This document shows positions 47,617 to 56,406 of a stretch of 64,000 bases of DNA, piece after piece; position 1 is the first letter of the stretch, and every line of letters starts with the position of its first letter. Source of the DNA: Mycobacterium sp. SM1 (GTDB taxonomy: Bacteria > Actinomycetota > Actinomycetes > Mycobacteriales > Mycobacteriaceae); assembly GCF_018361265.1 (NCBI RefSeq), contig NZ_JAFLNH010000002.1, positions 711,760-775,759 on the forward strand. The letters are read 5' to 3'. The notes under the pieces were generated by a model. The model ran no database searches and was not told the DNA's origin. It was given only the letters and a program-made list of their open reading frames with translations. Position numbers and translations under genes: made by a program.

Positions 47617-48444
47617 ATGGCACTGAAACCTGTCGCTAACGCGCTGACCCTCGAACTCGAGCCGGTGGTGGGCGAAAACCTGGAGCGCCACCTGGCAACC
47701 GAGGAACTCTGGTTTGCCCACGACTACGTGCCGTTCGAGCAGGGAGAAAATTTCGCTCTCCTCGGCGGGCGGGATTGGGACCCCACGCAGGCGACGCTGC
47801 CCCGGGTAATCACCGACGCCTGCGAGATCCTGTTGATCACCAAGGACAACCTCGCCGGGCATCACCGCGAGCTAGTCGAGCACTTCATCCTCGAGGACAT
47901 GTGGGGTCGCTGGCTGGGCCGGTGGACCGCCGAAGAGCACCTGCACGCCATTGCGCTGCGGGAATATCTGGTGGTGACTCGCGAGGTTGACCCGGCCGCC
48001 AACGAGAAGGTCCGGGTTGAGCACGTGATGAGGGGTTATCGTGCCGATCACTACAGCCAGGTGGAAACCCTGGTCTACATGGCGTTCTATGAACGCGCCA
48101 ATGCCATGTTCTGCCGCAATCTGGCCGCGCAGGTCGAGGAACCCGTGCTGGCGGGGCTCATCGGCCGGATCGCCAAAGATGAAGAGCGCCACGAGGAGTT
48201 CTTCGCCAATCTGGTCACGCACTGCCTGAACTACACCCGCGAAGAGACAATCGCCGCGATTGCCGCCCGGGCGGCCGAGCTCGATGTTGTCGGCGGCGAT
48301 ATTGACGCCTACCGAGACAAGCTGCAGAACGTGGCCGATGCCGGCATTTTCGGCGCCCCGCAGCTGCAGCGGGTGATTTCCGAGCGCATCACCGCGTGGG
48401 GGTTAGCCGACGAGCCCCGATTGGGGCGGTTCATCACCGGCTAA
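47617..48444 (+). CDS. desA2: Acyl-ACP desaturase-family protein DesA2
   Basis: 275-aa soluble diiron desaturase family member thought to act in mycolic acid/fatty acid synthesis. Iron-ligand motifs are EEHLHAIALREYL (ExxH) and DEERHEEFFANL (ExxH). Length and position match Rv1094. A TACAGT box 7 nt before the ATG could give a leaderless or near-leaderless transcript, since no Shine-Dalgarno is visible. DesA2 proteins have an altered cofactor environment compared with DesA1, so catalysis is less certain. Confidence 0.94.
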   Translation: MALKPVANALTLELEPVVGENLERHLATEELWFAHDYVPFEQGENFALLGGRDWDPTQATLPRVITDACEILLITKDNLAGHHRELVEHFILEDMWGRWLGRWTAEEHLHAIALREYLVVTREVDPAANEKVRVEHVMRGYRADHYSQVETLVYMAFYERANAMFCRNLAAQVEEPVLAGLIGRIAKDEERHEEFFANLVTHCLNYTREETIAAIAARAAELDVVGGDIDAYRDKLQNVADAGIFGAPQLQRVISERITAWGLADEPRLGRFITG

Positions 48445-48568
48445 GGCGATAAGCTGTCCTGCTTCGCGCGCGCCATAGCGCAGCCCACACCGGTGCGGGC
48501 GCACCGTTGCCGAAGGTCCGGCGCGCCTGCCCGACGGCGGTGCGGCGAGCGGAGTAGCGTCGCAGTCG

Positions 48569-48805
48569 ATGGCTAGCGACATGTTCTGCTATCCGGACGG
48601 CACCCTTCGTCATGCTTACACCAAGACCGGCCCCGGTCCCGGTGCCGCCGCCCCCACTGAGATGCCTGCGTGGGGCCGCGTTGGCCCAGCCCGGCGACGA
48701 TGCCGCCCGGGCAACGGGCGGCGCAGGAGCCGGGCAATCACACCCCAGCCCGGCGACGATGCCGTCTGTGGAATGGACGGCGCAGGAGCCGGGTCGATGA
48801 CTTGA
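48569..48805 (+). CDS. Candidate PhoAT antitoxin-like small protein upstream of phoH2
   Basis: 78-codon frame ([19 protein letters not shown]...) ending 10 bp before phoH2. In mycobacteria PhoH2 is reported to be paired with a small upstream antitoxin, PhoAT, and this is the only frame of suitable size and position. The C-terminal half is encoded by a 59-bp direct repeat and is therefore low in information. No ribosome binding site is convincing, so the call rests on context. Confidence 0.45.
   Translation: MASDMFCYPDGTLRHAYTKTGPGPGAAAPTEMPAWGRVGPARRRCRPGNGRRRSRAITPQPGDDAVCGMDGAGAGSMT
48685..48793. repeat. 59-bp direct repeat, two copies, upstream of phoH2
   Basis: CCCAGCCCGGCGACGATGCC at 48685 recurs at 48744, and GCGCAGGAGCCGGG at 48721 recurs at 48780: a period of 59. 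The motif GCGACGATGCCG...GCAGGAGC resembles a common mycobacterial intergenic repeat. Confidence 0.85.
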
Positions 48806-48815
48806 GGAGCGCTGC

Positions 48816-50141
48816 GTGACTGATTCGCCATCGGCATCACAGGACACCAACCGGACGTATGTGCTCGACACTTCGGTGCTGCTGTCCGATCCCTGGGCGT
48901 GTACCCGCTTTGCCGAGCACGAGGTGGTGGTTCCGCTGGTAGTGATCAGTGAGCTAGAGGCCAAACGCTACCACCACGAGCTGGGATGGTTCGCCCGCCA
49001 GGCGTTGCGGCTGTTTGACGATCTTCGATTAGAGCACGGGCGGCTCGATCAGCCCATTCCCGTCGGAACACAGGGCGGTACGCTGCGCGTCGAACTCAAC
49101 CACAGTGATCCTGCGGTGCTGCCCCTGGGTTTTCGCACCGACAGCAACGATTCCCGGATCTTAAGTTGTGCGGCCAACCTCGCTGCTTCCGGCAAGCGAG
49201 TCACCCTGGTGAGCAAGGACATCCCACTACGGGTGAAGGCAGCGGCGGTGGGCCTGGCCGCCGATGAGTATCACGCGCAGGACGTTGTCATCTCGGGCTG
49301 GACCGGCATGACCGAGATCGAAACCGCCGCAGAGGACATCGACGCGCTTTTCCATGACGGTGAGATCGACTTGGTAGCTGCCCGGGATCTCCCGTGTCAC
49401 ACGGGGATTCGCCTCCTTGGGGGTGGCTCGCACGCGCTCGGACGGGTCAACGCCCACAAACGAGTCCAGCTGGTTCGCGGCGACCGGGAGGTGTTCGGGC
49501 TGCGCGGGCGTTCGGCCGAGCAGCGGGTGGCCCTGGACCTGTTGCTGGACGAGTCGGTGGGCATCGTGTCGCTGGGCGGCAAAGCCGGCACCGGTAAGTC
49601 GGCGCTGGCGTTGTGCGCTGGTCTGGAGTCGGTACTCGAGCGGCAGACCCATCGCCGGGTGGTGGTGTTTCGCCCGCTGTACGCCGTGGGCGGGCAAGAC
49701 CTGGGATACCTGCCCGGCACCGAGAGCAACAAGATGGGGCCCTGGGCGCAAGCGGTCTTCGACACGCTAGAGGGGCTGGCCAGCCCGACGGTGCTCGAGG
49801 AGGTGCTTTCTCGCGGCATGCTGGAGGTGCTGCCGCTGACCCATATCCGGGGCCGCTCACTGCATGACTCGTTCATCATCGTCGATGAAGCGCAATCGCT
49901 GGAGCGCAACGTGCTGTTGACCGCGCTCTCGCGCGTGGGCACGGGATCCCGGGTGGTGTTGACTCATGACATCGGTCAGCGCGACAACCTGCGGGTGGGC
50001 CGCCACGACGGGGTGGCGGCGGTGGTGGAGAAGCTCAAAGGCCATCCGTTGTTCGCGCACATCACCCTGGTGCGCAGCGAGCGGTCGCCGATCGCCGCGC
50101 TGGTGACCGAGATGCTGGACGAGATCGCCGGACCGCGTTGA
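48816..50141 (+). CDS. phoH2: PhoH2: PIN-domain ribonuclease fused to PhoH ATPase
   Basis: 441 aa. The N-terminal PIN domain has acidic residues in [22 protein letters not shown] and the later TDSNDSRIL. The C-terminal PhoH NTPase has Walker [18 protein letters not shown] and Walker [15 protein letters not shown], followed by [17 protein letters not shown]. The family is described as a sequence-specific RNA helicase/RNase. GTG 48816 follows GAGGAG by 7 nt. Corresponds to Rv1095. Confidence 0.95.
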   Translation: MTDSPSASQDTNRTYVLDTSVLLSDPWACTRFAEHEVVVPLVVISELEAKRYHHELGWFARQALRLFDDLRLEHGRLDQPIPVGTQGGTLRVELNHSDPAVLPLGFRTDSNDSRILSCAANLAASGKRVTLVSKDIPLRVKAAAVGLAADEYHAQDVVISGWTGMTEIETAAEDIDALFHDGEIDLVAARDLPCHTGIRLLGGGSHALGRVNAHKRVQLVRGDREVFGLRGRSAEQRVALDLLLDESVGIVSLGGKAGTGKSALALCAGLESVLERQTHRRVVVFRPLYAVGGQDLGYLPGTESNKMGPWAQAVFDTLEGLASPTVLEEVLSRGMLEVLPLTHIRGRSLHDSFIIVDEAQSLERNVLLTALSRVGTGSRVVLTHDIGQRDNLRVGRHDGVAAVVEKLKGHPLFAHITLVRSERSPIAALVTEMLDEIAGPR

Positions 50142-50241
50142 GCCTCGCCCTCGTGTGGAGGGAACGAGTTTGTCCGGTCCGCACCCTTCCCGCGGCGTTT
50201 GCGCACAAATCGCGGCTTCGCCGACAGGGTAGGCTGCCAGC

Positions 50242-51123
50242 GTGTCGAGAAGACCCGACAGCCAGGCCTGGCGCTACCGGCGAACCGTCCTGGGGGGGCT
50301 GGCCGCCGCGGCGGTGCTGGTGGTGGGCGGGCTCACCGGCCATGTGAAGCGGGCCGGCGCCGATACCGTGGATTGTGCGCGTGTCAAGTGTGTAGCGCTG
50401 ACGTTCGACGACGGCCCGACGCCGTTTACCGACCGGCTTTTGCGGATCCTGAACGACAACAACGCCAAGGCCACGTTCTTTCTGATCGGCAACAAAGTCG
50501 CGGCCAACCCTGCGGGTGCCAAACGCATCGCCGACGCGGGCATGCAGATTGGCAATCACACCTGGGAACACCCCAACATGACGACGATCCCCCCGCAAGA
50601 CATCTCCGGCCAGCTTTCCAAGGCCAACGACGTGATCGCCGCCGCCACCGGCCAGACGCCGACGCTGTACCGTCCCGCCGGCGGACTCTCGAACGATGCC
50701 GTGCGCCAGGCGGCCGGTCGCCTGGGGCTCGCCGAAATCCTCTGGGATGTCATCCCTTACGACTGGATCAACGATTCCAACACGGCCGCAACACGCCAGG
50801 TGCTGATGGCACAGATCAAGCCGGGCTCGGTGGTGTTGCTGCACGACACCTACTCCAGCACCGTCGACTTGGTGTACCAGTTCATCCCGGTGCTCAAGGC
50901 CAACGGCTATCGGCTGGTGACCGTCGGTCAACTGCTCGGGTCCCGCCCTCCCGGCAGTAGCTACGGCAGCCGCGAGAACGGGCCACCGGCCAACGAGTTG
51001 CGCGATATTCCGGCGTCGGAGATTCCATCGCTGCCGAACACACCCTCACCCAAGCCGATGCCCAACTTCCCGATCACCGACATCCCGGGGCAAAACTCGG
51101 GTGGGCCCAATAACGGCTCCTGA
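50242..51123 (+). CDS. Secreted polysaccharide deacetylase (Rv1096-like)
   Basis: 293-aa carbohydrate esterase family 4 enzyme. The N-terminal membrane/signal segment is RRTVLGGLAAAAVLVVGGLTG. The NodB domain has TFDDGPTPFTDRLL (catalytic Asp and metal Asp), GNHTWEHPNM (metal His pair), YRPAGGLSNDAV and VVLLHDTYSST. The H37Rv homologue is linked to peptidoglycan deacetylation. The C-terminal ~60 residues are Pro/Ser/Asn-rich, probably wall-spanning. Start is a GTG (VSRRPDSQAWRY). Confidence 0.93.
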   Translation: MSRRPDSQAWRYRRTVLGGLAAAAVLVVGGLTGHVKRAGADTVDCARVKCVALTFDDGPTPFTDRLLRILNDNNAKATFFLIGNKVAANPAGAKRIADAGMQIGNHTWEHPNMTTIPPQDISGQLSKANDVIAAATGQTPTLYRPAGGLSNDAVRQAAGRLGLAEILWDVIPYDWINDSNTAATRQVLMAQIKPGSVVLLHDTYSSTVDLVYQFIPVLKANGYRLVTVGQLLGSRPPGSSYGSRENGPPANELRDIPASEIPSLPNTPSPKPMPNFPITDIPGQNSGGPNNGS

Positions 51124-51221
51124 TCCAAGGGTGGCCGCGACGACGCCGGTCCGCCGCTCGGTGACGCTCAGACCGCTGCGCTTGGAGACCCGCGTGACAA
51201 CCGGCCGGGTCAACGGCTCGG

Positions 51222-52202
51222 TCAACTCTTCGCGACCCGCAGCGCCGCGATAACCGCGTCGATGGTGGCGCGGGCGTCGGCATCGCCGATGGGTGTCGCG
51301 CCGAGGAAGAAGGTGACCGGTTTGGTTTTCACCACGATGATGGTGACGGAATCACCTTTCACATTGCGGGAGGCGTCGGCGATCGTGATGTCGGCGTCCA
51401 CCCGCGCGGCCGGGGTGTTGTCGACGCTGACCGACGACGTCTTGGTCGGGCCCAGGGTGGGCGATGCCCCCGCGTAGCCGGGGCCGTTGGCCACACACGT
51501 CATCAACTTCGATGCTTGCGCGGCAATGTCCATGCTGGCGACGAAGTTCGTGATGCCAACCTCGGCCTGCATCATCCACTGGTTGGCTCCGGGCACCTCC
51601 TGGGCCACGCCCACCGCGTCGATGGCATTGGGCATCGAGTCATCGGAGAACGGCGTCCATCCGGGGGCCGCGCTCATGGGAAACGACAGTTTGCCCGCGC
51701 TGACCGTGTCGCCGTTGGGCACCGGGCCGGCCGAGACGTTAGGGGTGCAGTCGGTCGCGTTCTGCTGCGACGTGGTCGGTGGCGCGGCCGGGACACTGCT
51801 CGTCGCCGACGGCGCGGTCGCGGTCGGCTTGCCGTGGTGACCGACGGTGAGCCCCAGGATCACCGCCAGTGCGACGACGAGCACCGTGATGCCGGCGCCG
51901 ACCAGCCAGGGCGTCTTGGAGCCCGGCCCCCTCGGTGGCGGGCCGGGGGGATAGGGTCCTCCCGGCCAGCCGGTCTGCGGGCCCTGCGGGCCGGCCGGGG
52001 GGAACTGTTGGGGAGGATAGGCACCGGCATAGGGATCCACACCGCCAGGAGGATTAGGGTACGAACCGCCTGGCGGGTATGGGTATGCGCCGCCCGGGGG
52101 ATAGGGTGCGGCTTGGGGCGGGCCACCCCAATACTGGCCCTGCCCATACGGATCGGCGCCGGGAAGATCTGGTCCGTATGGGCCGCCGGGCGGAGTCGTC
52201 AT
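51222..52202 (-). CDS. Gly/Pro-rich membrane-anchored protein (Rv1097c-like)
   Basis: 326 aa. The first ~110 residues are a Gly/Pro/Tyr-rich cytoplasmic tail with repeats such as YPPGGAYPYPPGGSYP. A single membrane helix (WLVGAGITVLVVALAVILGLTVG) follows, then a Thr/Ser/Pro linker and an extracytoplasmic domain of about 170 residues with two Cys (DCTPNV and MTCVAN). Corresponds to Rv1097c. Function unknown. It is the last gene of the H37Rv-syntenic block; the next gene there, fum, is not reached. Confidence 0.9.
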   Translation of the reverse strand: MTTPPGGPYGPDLPGADPYGQGQYWGGPPQAAPYPPGGAYPYPPGGSYPNPPGGVDPYAGAYPPQQFPPAGPQGPQTGWPGGPYPPGPPPRGPGSKTPWLVGAGITVLVVALAVILGLTVGHHGKPTATAPSATSSVPAAPPTTSQQNATDCTPNVSAGPVPNGDTVSAGKLSFPMSAAPGWTPFSDDSMPNAIDAVGVAQEVPGANQWMMQAEVGITNFVASMDIAAQASKLMTCVANGPGYAGASPTLGPTKTSSVSVDNTPAARVDADITIADASRNVKGDSVTIIVVKTKPVTFFLGATPIGDADARATIDAVIAALRVAKS

Positions 52203-52377
52203 AGCTGAACCTCTTCACTGTCCTCGGCCACCTCGCGGTGGGTAGAGCATGGCCACATCACCGCGGCGATCGGCGTGACGCCGCCAGGTTCGTCGCGCTC
52301 GCGCACGGGGTTCGCCGCATCCCTAGTGCAGTATGCCGGGTAGCTTAGCCTGGCTACCAATGGACCGGTAATTGCGC

Positions 52378-52494
52378 TATCTCAACCATTACGATGACCC
52401 GCTGGCCTGGGTTTGGTACGCCTGGATGAAACTGACCGACGAGGGCCGAAAAGCCGCGCAAGCCTTGCAAGAAGGCGCGGCGGATATGCGGTGA
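52378..52494 (+). pseudogene. Orphan 3' fragment of the candidate immunity gene
   Basis: Encodes YLNHYDDPLAWVWYAWMK and on to GAADMR-stop, matching the last 38 residues of the proteins at 54503 and 62677 with two changes. The 5' part is gone; sequence upstream is unrelated. It marks a third, mostly lost cassette copy at the left edge of the island. Confidence 0.85.
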
Positions 52495-52499
52495 CGGTT

Positions 52500-52657
52500 G
52501 CGGTGATCCCGCGCGCTGCCCGTAGTGCTTGGGTGAATGACAGCGTGTCCGGGTCGTGTCCGTAATCGGTTGTCGCCGAACGCATCGGCCAGCCGATCGC
52601 GTCGTGCACGCACAGGCAGCCATAGAGCGTGACGCGTTTCCCCGGACGGCACCGCAT
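52500..52657 (-). pseudogene. IS4-family transposase, C-terminal fragment
   Basis: Translates to VTLYGCLCVHDAIGWPMR followed by GHDPDTLSFTQALRAARG, resembling the C-terminus of IS4-family transposases (LCVHYAIRW ... GHDPDRLSFTRTLRAAR). No other part of the element is present. Confidence 0.55.
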
Positions 52658-52825
52658 TGGTCTTGCTCCGCCGCAGCGGCGCGGCCCCCGTGCTGGCCGC
52701 CTTGGCCCACAGCCGCCTCTCCTTCGTGAAGACCCTGCAACCCGCGATCCTGGCTTCGTTGGTCATGAGGTGTTAACGTGCCCCGCGGCGTGTTCGGTTC
52801 GCGCTGTTTGGGTTACCGCGTTCGG

Positions 52826-52840
52826 CGATAATCGTTATCG
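52826..52840. promoter_or_regulatory. Inverted repeat upstream of cassette copy A
   Basis: CGATAA-TCG-TTATCG, a perfect 6-bp dyad, 51 bases upstream of the -10 box at 52891. It could be an operator; copy B has unrelated dyads in the same place. Confidence 0.35.
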
Positions 52841-52890
52841 TTCTGGCACGTGCGTAACAACTAGCGTTTCGGGGTATCGTCCGTGTGGCT

Positions 52891-52896
52891 TACGAT
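52891..52896 (+). promoter_or_regulatory. -10 box (TACGAT) predicting a leaderless transcript, copy A
   Basis: TACGAT fits TANNNT and lies exactly 6 nt before ATG 52903, so transcription should start at the A of the start codon. No Shine-Dalgarno is present. The same arrangement is found in copy B. Confidence 0.65.
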
Positions 52897-52902
52897 CCCC
52901 TT

Positions 52903-53205
52903 ATGCCAGCCGATATGCCGGGTCGGTGTTTGCGGGTGCAGGCCGGCGGGTTGGCGCAGCTGGGCGCGACCTGCCAGACGCTTGGCGCCTCGCTGGCCGG
53001 TGCTGCCGGTGTGTCGTTTGTGGCGGTGTCGGGCTGGCAGTGCAACGCGGGCGCGGTGAATCGCGCCGCCGCCACGGCGCGCAAGGACCTGGGCGCGATC
53101 ACGGCGCGGATAGCTGGCCGTGGTGGCCGCTACAGCGCGGCGGGCGGCTGCTATGCGGGGACCGATCGGGGCAATGCGGCCGCGTTGGGTGAGCTGGTGC
53201 GCTGA
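52903..53205 (+). CDS. Small EspC/WXG100-like secreted partner, cassette copy A
   Basis: 100-aa protein (MPADMPGRCLRVQAGGL...). It is predicted as two helices joined near SGWQCNAGAVN, and carries YAGTD near the C-terminus, a fit to the YxxxD/E type VII export motif. It resembles ESX secretion-associated EspC-family (DUF2580) proteins that pair with and escort a neighbouring substrate. Start ATG 52903 is set by the leaderless -10 box. The stop overlaps the next ATG (TGATG), so the two are translationally coupled. Confidence 0.78.
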   Translation: MPADMPGRCLRVQAGGLAQLGATCQTLGASLAGAAGVSFVAVSGWQCNAGAVNRAAATARKDLGAITARIAGRGGRYSAAGGCYAGTDRGNAAALGELVR

Positions 53206-54398
53206 TGGCGGCTGTGGCGCAGGGCTGGCCCACGCTGTCGGAGTTGCAGGCATCGACGTTTGATCATTTGGGGCGGTTCGCCGACTGGTGTGAGCGTGTT
53301 GGCGGTGAGGCCGAGCGCGCCTTAGAGCGGCTGGCCCGTGAGGTGCGCGCCCCCGGCGGGGTGGAGTGGGAGGGCGCGGCCGGGGAGGCGGCGATCACCC
53401 AGGCCGACGCCGATGTGATCGCCGCGCGCCCGTTTGTGTGGGGTTTAGCTGATGCGGCGGTGATCGCCCGCCGCGGCCAAGACGTGCTGCAGGCCGGTCA
53501 GCGGCTGGCGCTGGATGCCGTTGATGACGCCCACCGGGACGGCTTTGAGGTCGGCGAAGACTACCGCGTGACCGACACCCGCGAAGCCGCCACGAGCCAG
53601 CAGCTGGCCCAGCGGCAAGCCGCCGCCCAGGCGCACGCGGATTTCATCCGCTACCGCGTGGCCCAGCTGGTCGCCAACGACCAGCATTTGACCGCCGAAC
53701 TCAACGAGGCCACCGCAACCTGGGGCACCCTGACGTTTCCGGAGTCGGGTGGCGCCGATCAGTCCCCGAATGGCCAGCACGACGGGCATGTTCGGCTTGT
53801 CGACTGGAAGACCGGACCCGGCCAGTCCCCGCAGCCGTCCACACCCTCGGCTCAAGACATACGCGAGGCGATCAAAAACCTCCCGGAAGGCACCCGCCCG
53901 TTCATTAAAGAGATTCGCAGCGAGCAAGACCTTCGCACCCTCTGGGACTGGCTCACCAAAAACGCGAAACAGCACACCGGCAGCAGCACCTACAACGGAG
54001 TTGAGCGCGTGCTGAACGACGGGACACGAGTGGGGCTTCGCCAAAGCGATGACCACGGGTCCACAATCGACATCCGTTACCCAGATAAAGAACCCGTGAA
54101 GGTTCACATCGATACTGCCAGGGGTGGTGTGCCCAACATTCCAGCCCCGCCCAGCGAACCGGTGGCGCCCAAGGCGGCAGCAGAGCCACCGCCTCGTGCG
54201 CCGACCGAGGGCACGCCGCCGGTTAAGCCCTCGCCAGGCACGGGGGAAGGCGGCGGTGCGATGCCTCGGCTTCCCTTCGGCGGGCTGCCCTGGGATTCAC
54301 CCGCGACCGGGCCTCACGTTGTCCATACACCGGACGAGCCCCGTCACTCACCGGTACTAGGTGAGCTCCCAGAGGAATTCGAAGGCCCAAAGCCGTGA
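53205..54398 (+). CDS. Putative type VII-secreted polymorphic toxin, copy A
   Basis: 397 aa. Residues 1-175 are helical with a WxG turn (WEG at 55-57) and heptad-like Ala-rich segments, as in LXG/WXG export domains. A linker (180-215) is Gly/Pro-rich. Residues ~216-302 form a compact module: DLRTLWDWLTKNAK ... DGTRVGLRQSDDHGSTIDI ... VKVHI. This resembles small RNase-like modules of bacterial polymorphic toxins, possibly of the colicin E5/D class; I cannot verify that. A Pro-rich tail of ~95 residues follows. Its partner is encoded upstream with coupled translation and the candidate immunity gene lies 104 bp downstream. Confidence 0.72.
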   Translation: MAAVAQGWPTLSELQASTFDHLGRFADWCERVGGEAERALERLAREVRAPGGVEWEGAAGEAAITQADADVIAARPFVWGLADAAVIARRGQDVLQAGQRLALDAVDDAHRDGFEVGEDYRVTDTREAATSQQLAQRQAAAQAHADFIRYRVAQLVANDQHLTAELNEATATWGTLTFPESGGADQSPNGQHDGHVRLVDWKTGPGQSPQPSTPSAQDIREAIKNLPEGTRPFIKEIRSEQDLRTLWDWLTKNAKQHTGSSTYNGVERVLNDGTRVGLRQSDDHGSTIDIRYPDKEPVKVHIDTARGGVPNIPAPPSEPVAPKAAAEPPPRAPTEGTPPVKPSPGTGEGGGAMPRLPFGGLPWDSPATGPHVVHTPDEPRHSPVLGELPEEFEGPKP

Positions 54399-54490
54399 CC
54401 GGAATAGGACAGAACTCTTGGCGGCTTCGGGCAAGGACGCGCCCGCTCCCCTCCGGCCTGACGAGGGCCAGCGGTGTCGATAAGTCTCGC

Positions 54491-54496
54491 TAGGCT
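54491..54496 (+). promoter_or_regulatory. -10 box (TAGGCT) of the candidate immunity gene, copy A
   Basis: TAGGCT fits TANNNT and ends 6 nt before ATG 54503, predicting an independent leaderless transcript for the immunity gene. Conserved in copy B although the bases before it differ. Confidence 0.6.
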
Positions 54497-54502
54497 GGAT
54501 CA

Positions 54503-54895
54503 ATGACCGAATCGAAGCTGGACGCACGCGAGGAGATACGCAGAGAACTGCTGCTCGACGGAACGGCAGATTGCGTAGACCTCAGTATGGTCGATTCCTC
54601 TGTGACCCGGCAGCACCCGTCTGCGTCGTTGGCGGAGATTCAAAATGAAACCCTGGCTGTGATTCGCTCTCTGGTCAGCGACGGGCTGTTTGTGCTCGGT
54701 GCGATGTCAGGGGAAGGGGGACGGTGGGAGCCTTGGGACGAGCCGCTTGAGGAGTCGATGCGCAAGATCGCCGAGGTCTACCTCAACCATTACGATGACC
54801 CGTCGGCCTGGATTTGGTATGCCTGGATGAAACTGACCGACGAGGGCCGAAAAGCCGCGCAAGCCCTGCAAGAAGGCGCGGCTGATATGCGGTGA
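54503..54895 (+). CDS. Candidate immunity protein, copy A
   Basis: 130-aa acidic, Trp-rich, probably helical cytosolic protein (MTESKLDAREEIRRELL ... YLNHYDDPSAWIWYAWMK ... GAADMR). No signal peptide or membrane helix. It follows the putative toxin, has its own predicted promoter and exists in a paralogous form with the second toxin. Of 14 differences from copy B, 12 lie in residues 7-33, which would then be the toxin-recognition surface. Family unknown to me; function inferred from context. Confidence 0.7.
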   Translation: MTESKLDAREEIRRELLLDGTADCVDLSMVDSSVTRQHPSASLAEIQNETLAVIRSLVSDGLFVLGAMSGEGGRWEPWDEPLEESMRKIAEVYLNHYDDPSAWIWYAWMKLTDEGRKAAQALQEGAADMR

Positions 54896-55056
54896 CGTGT
54901 CGGGTGGTTCTGGGATATACCCCATGCCGGCACACCCACCTGCTTGAGTACGACGGCGGCGCTTTGGTCCCTGAAATCACTAGCCGCCGTGATTTCAGCG
55001 CGTTCGACGCTCCGTTGCACAATTTCAACGGGGCCAATAAGTGGGCGCTTGGACTA

Positions 55057-56238
55057 GTGTCCCGCGCCGTTAATTCGTTATATAATTGTAATTTGGGTAG
55101 ACGCCAATGAATCAGACGAATTACGTTGGGCTATAGAATAATTCAATCTATGACGCGACGTGGACGGCCAACAGCAGAACTGGTGCTCAGCGACGAGGAA
55201 CATCAGACGTTGACGCGGTGGTCGCGGCGGCGGAAATCCTCGCAGGCGTTGGCGTTGCGGTCGCGGATCGTACTGGCCTGCGCGCAGGGCCTGACCAACA
55301 AGCAGGTGGCCGCCCAAGAGCACGTGTCGCAACCAACGGTGGGTAAGTGGCGCAGCCGGTTCCTCGAGGCGCGCTGTGACGGGTTGGTCGACGAACCGCG
55401 CCCGGGTCGACCAGCCACGATCACCGCTGAACAGGTCGAAGACGTGGTAGTGGCCACCTTGGAGTGCGCCCCGGACAACGCCACGCACTGGTCACGCGCA
55501 TCGATGGCCACGCGGTCGGGCTTGAGCAAGTCGACGATCGGGCGCATCTGGAAGGCCTTCGAGCTGCAACCACACCGCAGCGAGCATTACCAGCTTTCAA
55601 ACGACCCCCTGTTCGTGGAGAAGGCCTACGACGTTGTCGGGCTCTACCTGGACCCGCCCGAGTCGGCAGTGGTTTTGTGCGTGGATGAAAAGTCCCAGAT
55701 CCAGGCGCTGGCCCGCAGCCAGCCAGCATTTCCGATGATGCCCGGCATGCCCGAAAAGCGCACCCACGACTACGTCCGCAACGGCACTACCAGCCTGTTC
55801 GCCGCGTTCGACATCAGCGACGGCACTGTCATCTCCTCACTGCACCGCCGCCACCGCGCTGTGGAGTTCAAGAAGTTCCTGACAAAGATCGACACCGCGG
55901 TCCCCGCCGAGCTGGACGTGCACCTGGTCTGCGACAACTACGGCACACACAAAGCGCCCACCATCATGGCCTGGCTAGACAAGCACCCCCGATTCCACAT
56001 GCACTACACGCCAACTTATTCCAGCTGGATCAACCAAGTTGAGCGTTGGTTCGCCGAACTCACTCGCCAACTGGTCGAACGCGGCGACCACCGCAACGTG
56101 CAAGCCCTGGAAAAAGACATCCGGGCCTGGGTCGCCAACTGGAATGACAATCCAAAACCGTTCGTGTGGACCAAAACCGCTGAACAGATCCTCCAGTCCA
56201 TCCAACGATTATTGAAACGAATTAATGGCGCGGGACAC
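55057..56238 (+). mobile_element. IS630-family element
   Basis: 1182 bp bounded by inverted repeats GTGTCCCGCGCCGTTAATTC and, inverted, GTGTCCCGCGCCATTAATTC, each flanked by TA, the IS630/Tc1 target. It inserted just downstream of cassette copy A. The gap 54931-55056 before it holds no gene. Confidence 0.93.
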
Positions 56239-56241
56239 TAG
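55150..56241 (+). CDS. IS630-family transposase
   Basis: 363-aa transposase starting MTRRGRPTAELVLSDEE. It has an N-terminal helix-turn-helix region (GLTNKQVAAQEHVSQPTVGKW). The DDE core: first Asp in VVLCVDEKSQIQA, second in HLVCDNYGTHKAP, Glu in WINQVERWFAELT. It looks intact. The stop codon TAG is made by the TA target site plus the next flanking base, so translation ends exactly at the element's edge. Confidence 0.95.
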   Translation: MTRRGRPTAELVLSDEEHQTLTRWSRRRKSSQALALRSRIVLACAQGLTNKQVAAQEHVSQPTVGKWRSRFLEARCDGLVDEPRPGRPATITAEQVEDVVVATLECAPDNATHWSRASMATRSGLSKSTIGRIWKAFELQPHRSEHYQLSNDPLFVEKAYDVVGLYLDPPESAVVLCVDEKSQIQALARSQPAFPMMPGMPEKRTHDYVRNGTTSLFAAFDISDGTVISSLHRRHRAVEFKKFLTKIDTAVPAELDVHLVCDNYGTHKAPTIMAWLDKHPRFHMHYTPTYSSWINQVERWFAELTRQLVERGDHRNVQALEKDIRAWVANWNDNPKPFVWTKTAEQILQSIQRLLKRINGAGH

Positions 56242-56406
56242 CCTCGATTTTTCGTGCGGCCTGGCCGGGTTGTTCGGAGCCGGTTGCGGCCGGGTGGTGA
56301 TGGTCATTGTGGCACGCGGGTGCGACAAGCCGGCCGGTGTCGCTCCGGTGGGGGCTTTCCTAAGGCGGGGGAGGTCTTTCGTCTTGTCGGGTCAGGGGAC
56401 GGCGGT

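Larger units (their letters stand above)
52888..54930. repeat. Three-gene cassette, copy A (repeated at 61065-63104)
   Basis: About 2 kb duplicated as a unit in direct orientation 8.2 kb apart. The match begins at the -10 box of the first gene and ends about 35 bases after the immunity gene stop (GGGATATACCCCATGCCG). Most of it is identical; differences cluster in the toxin module and the 5' end of the immunity gene. Confidence 0.93.
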
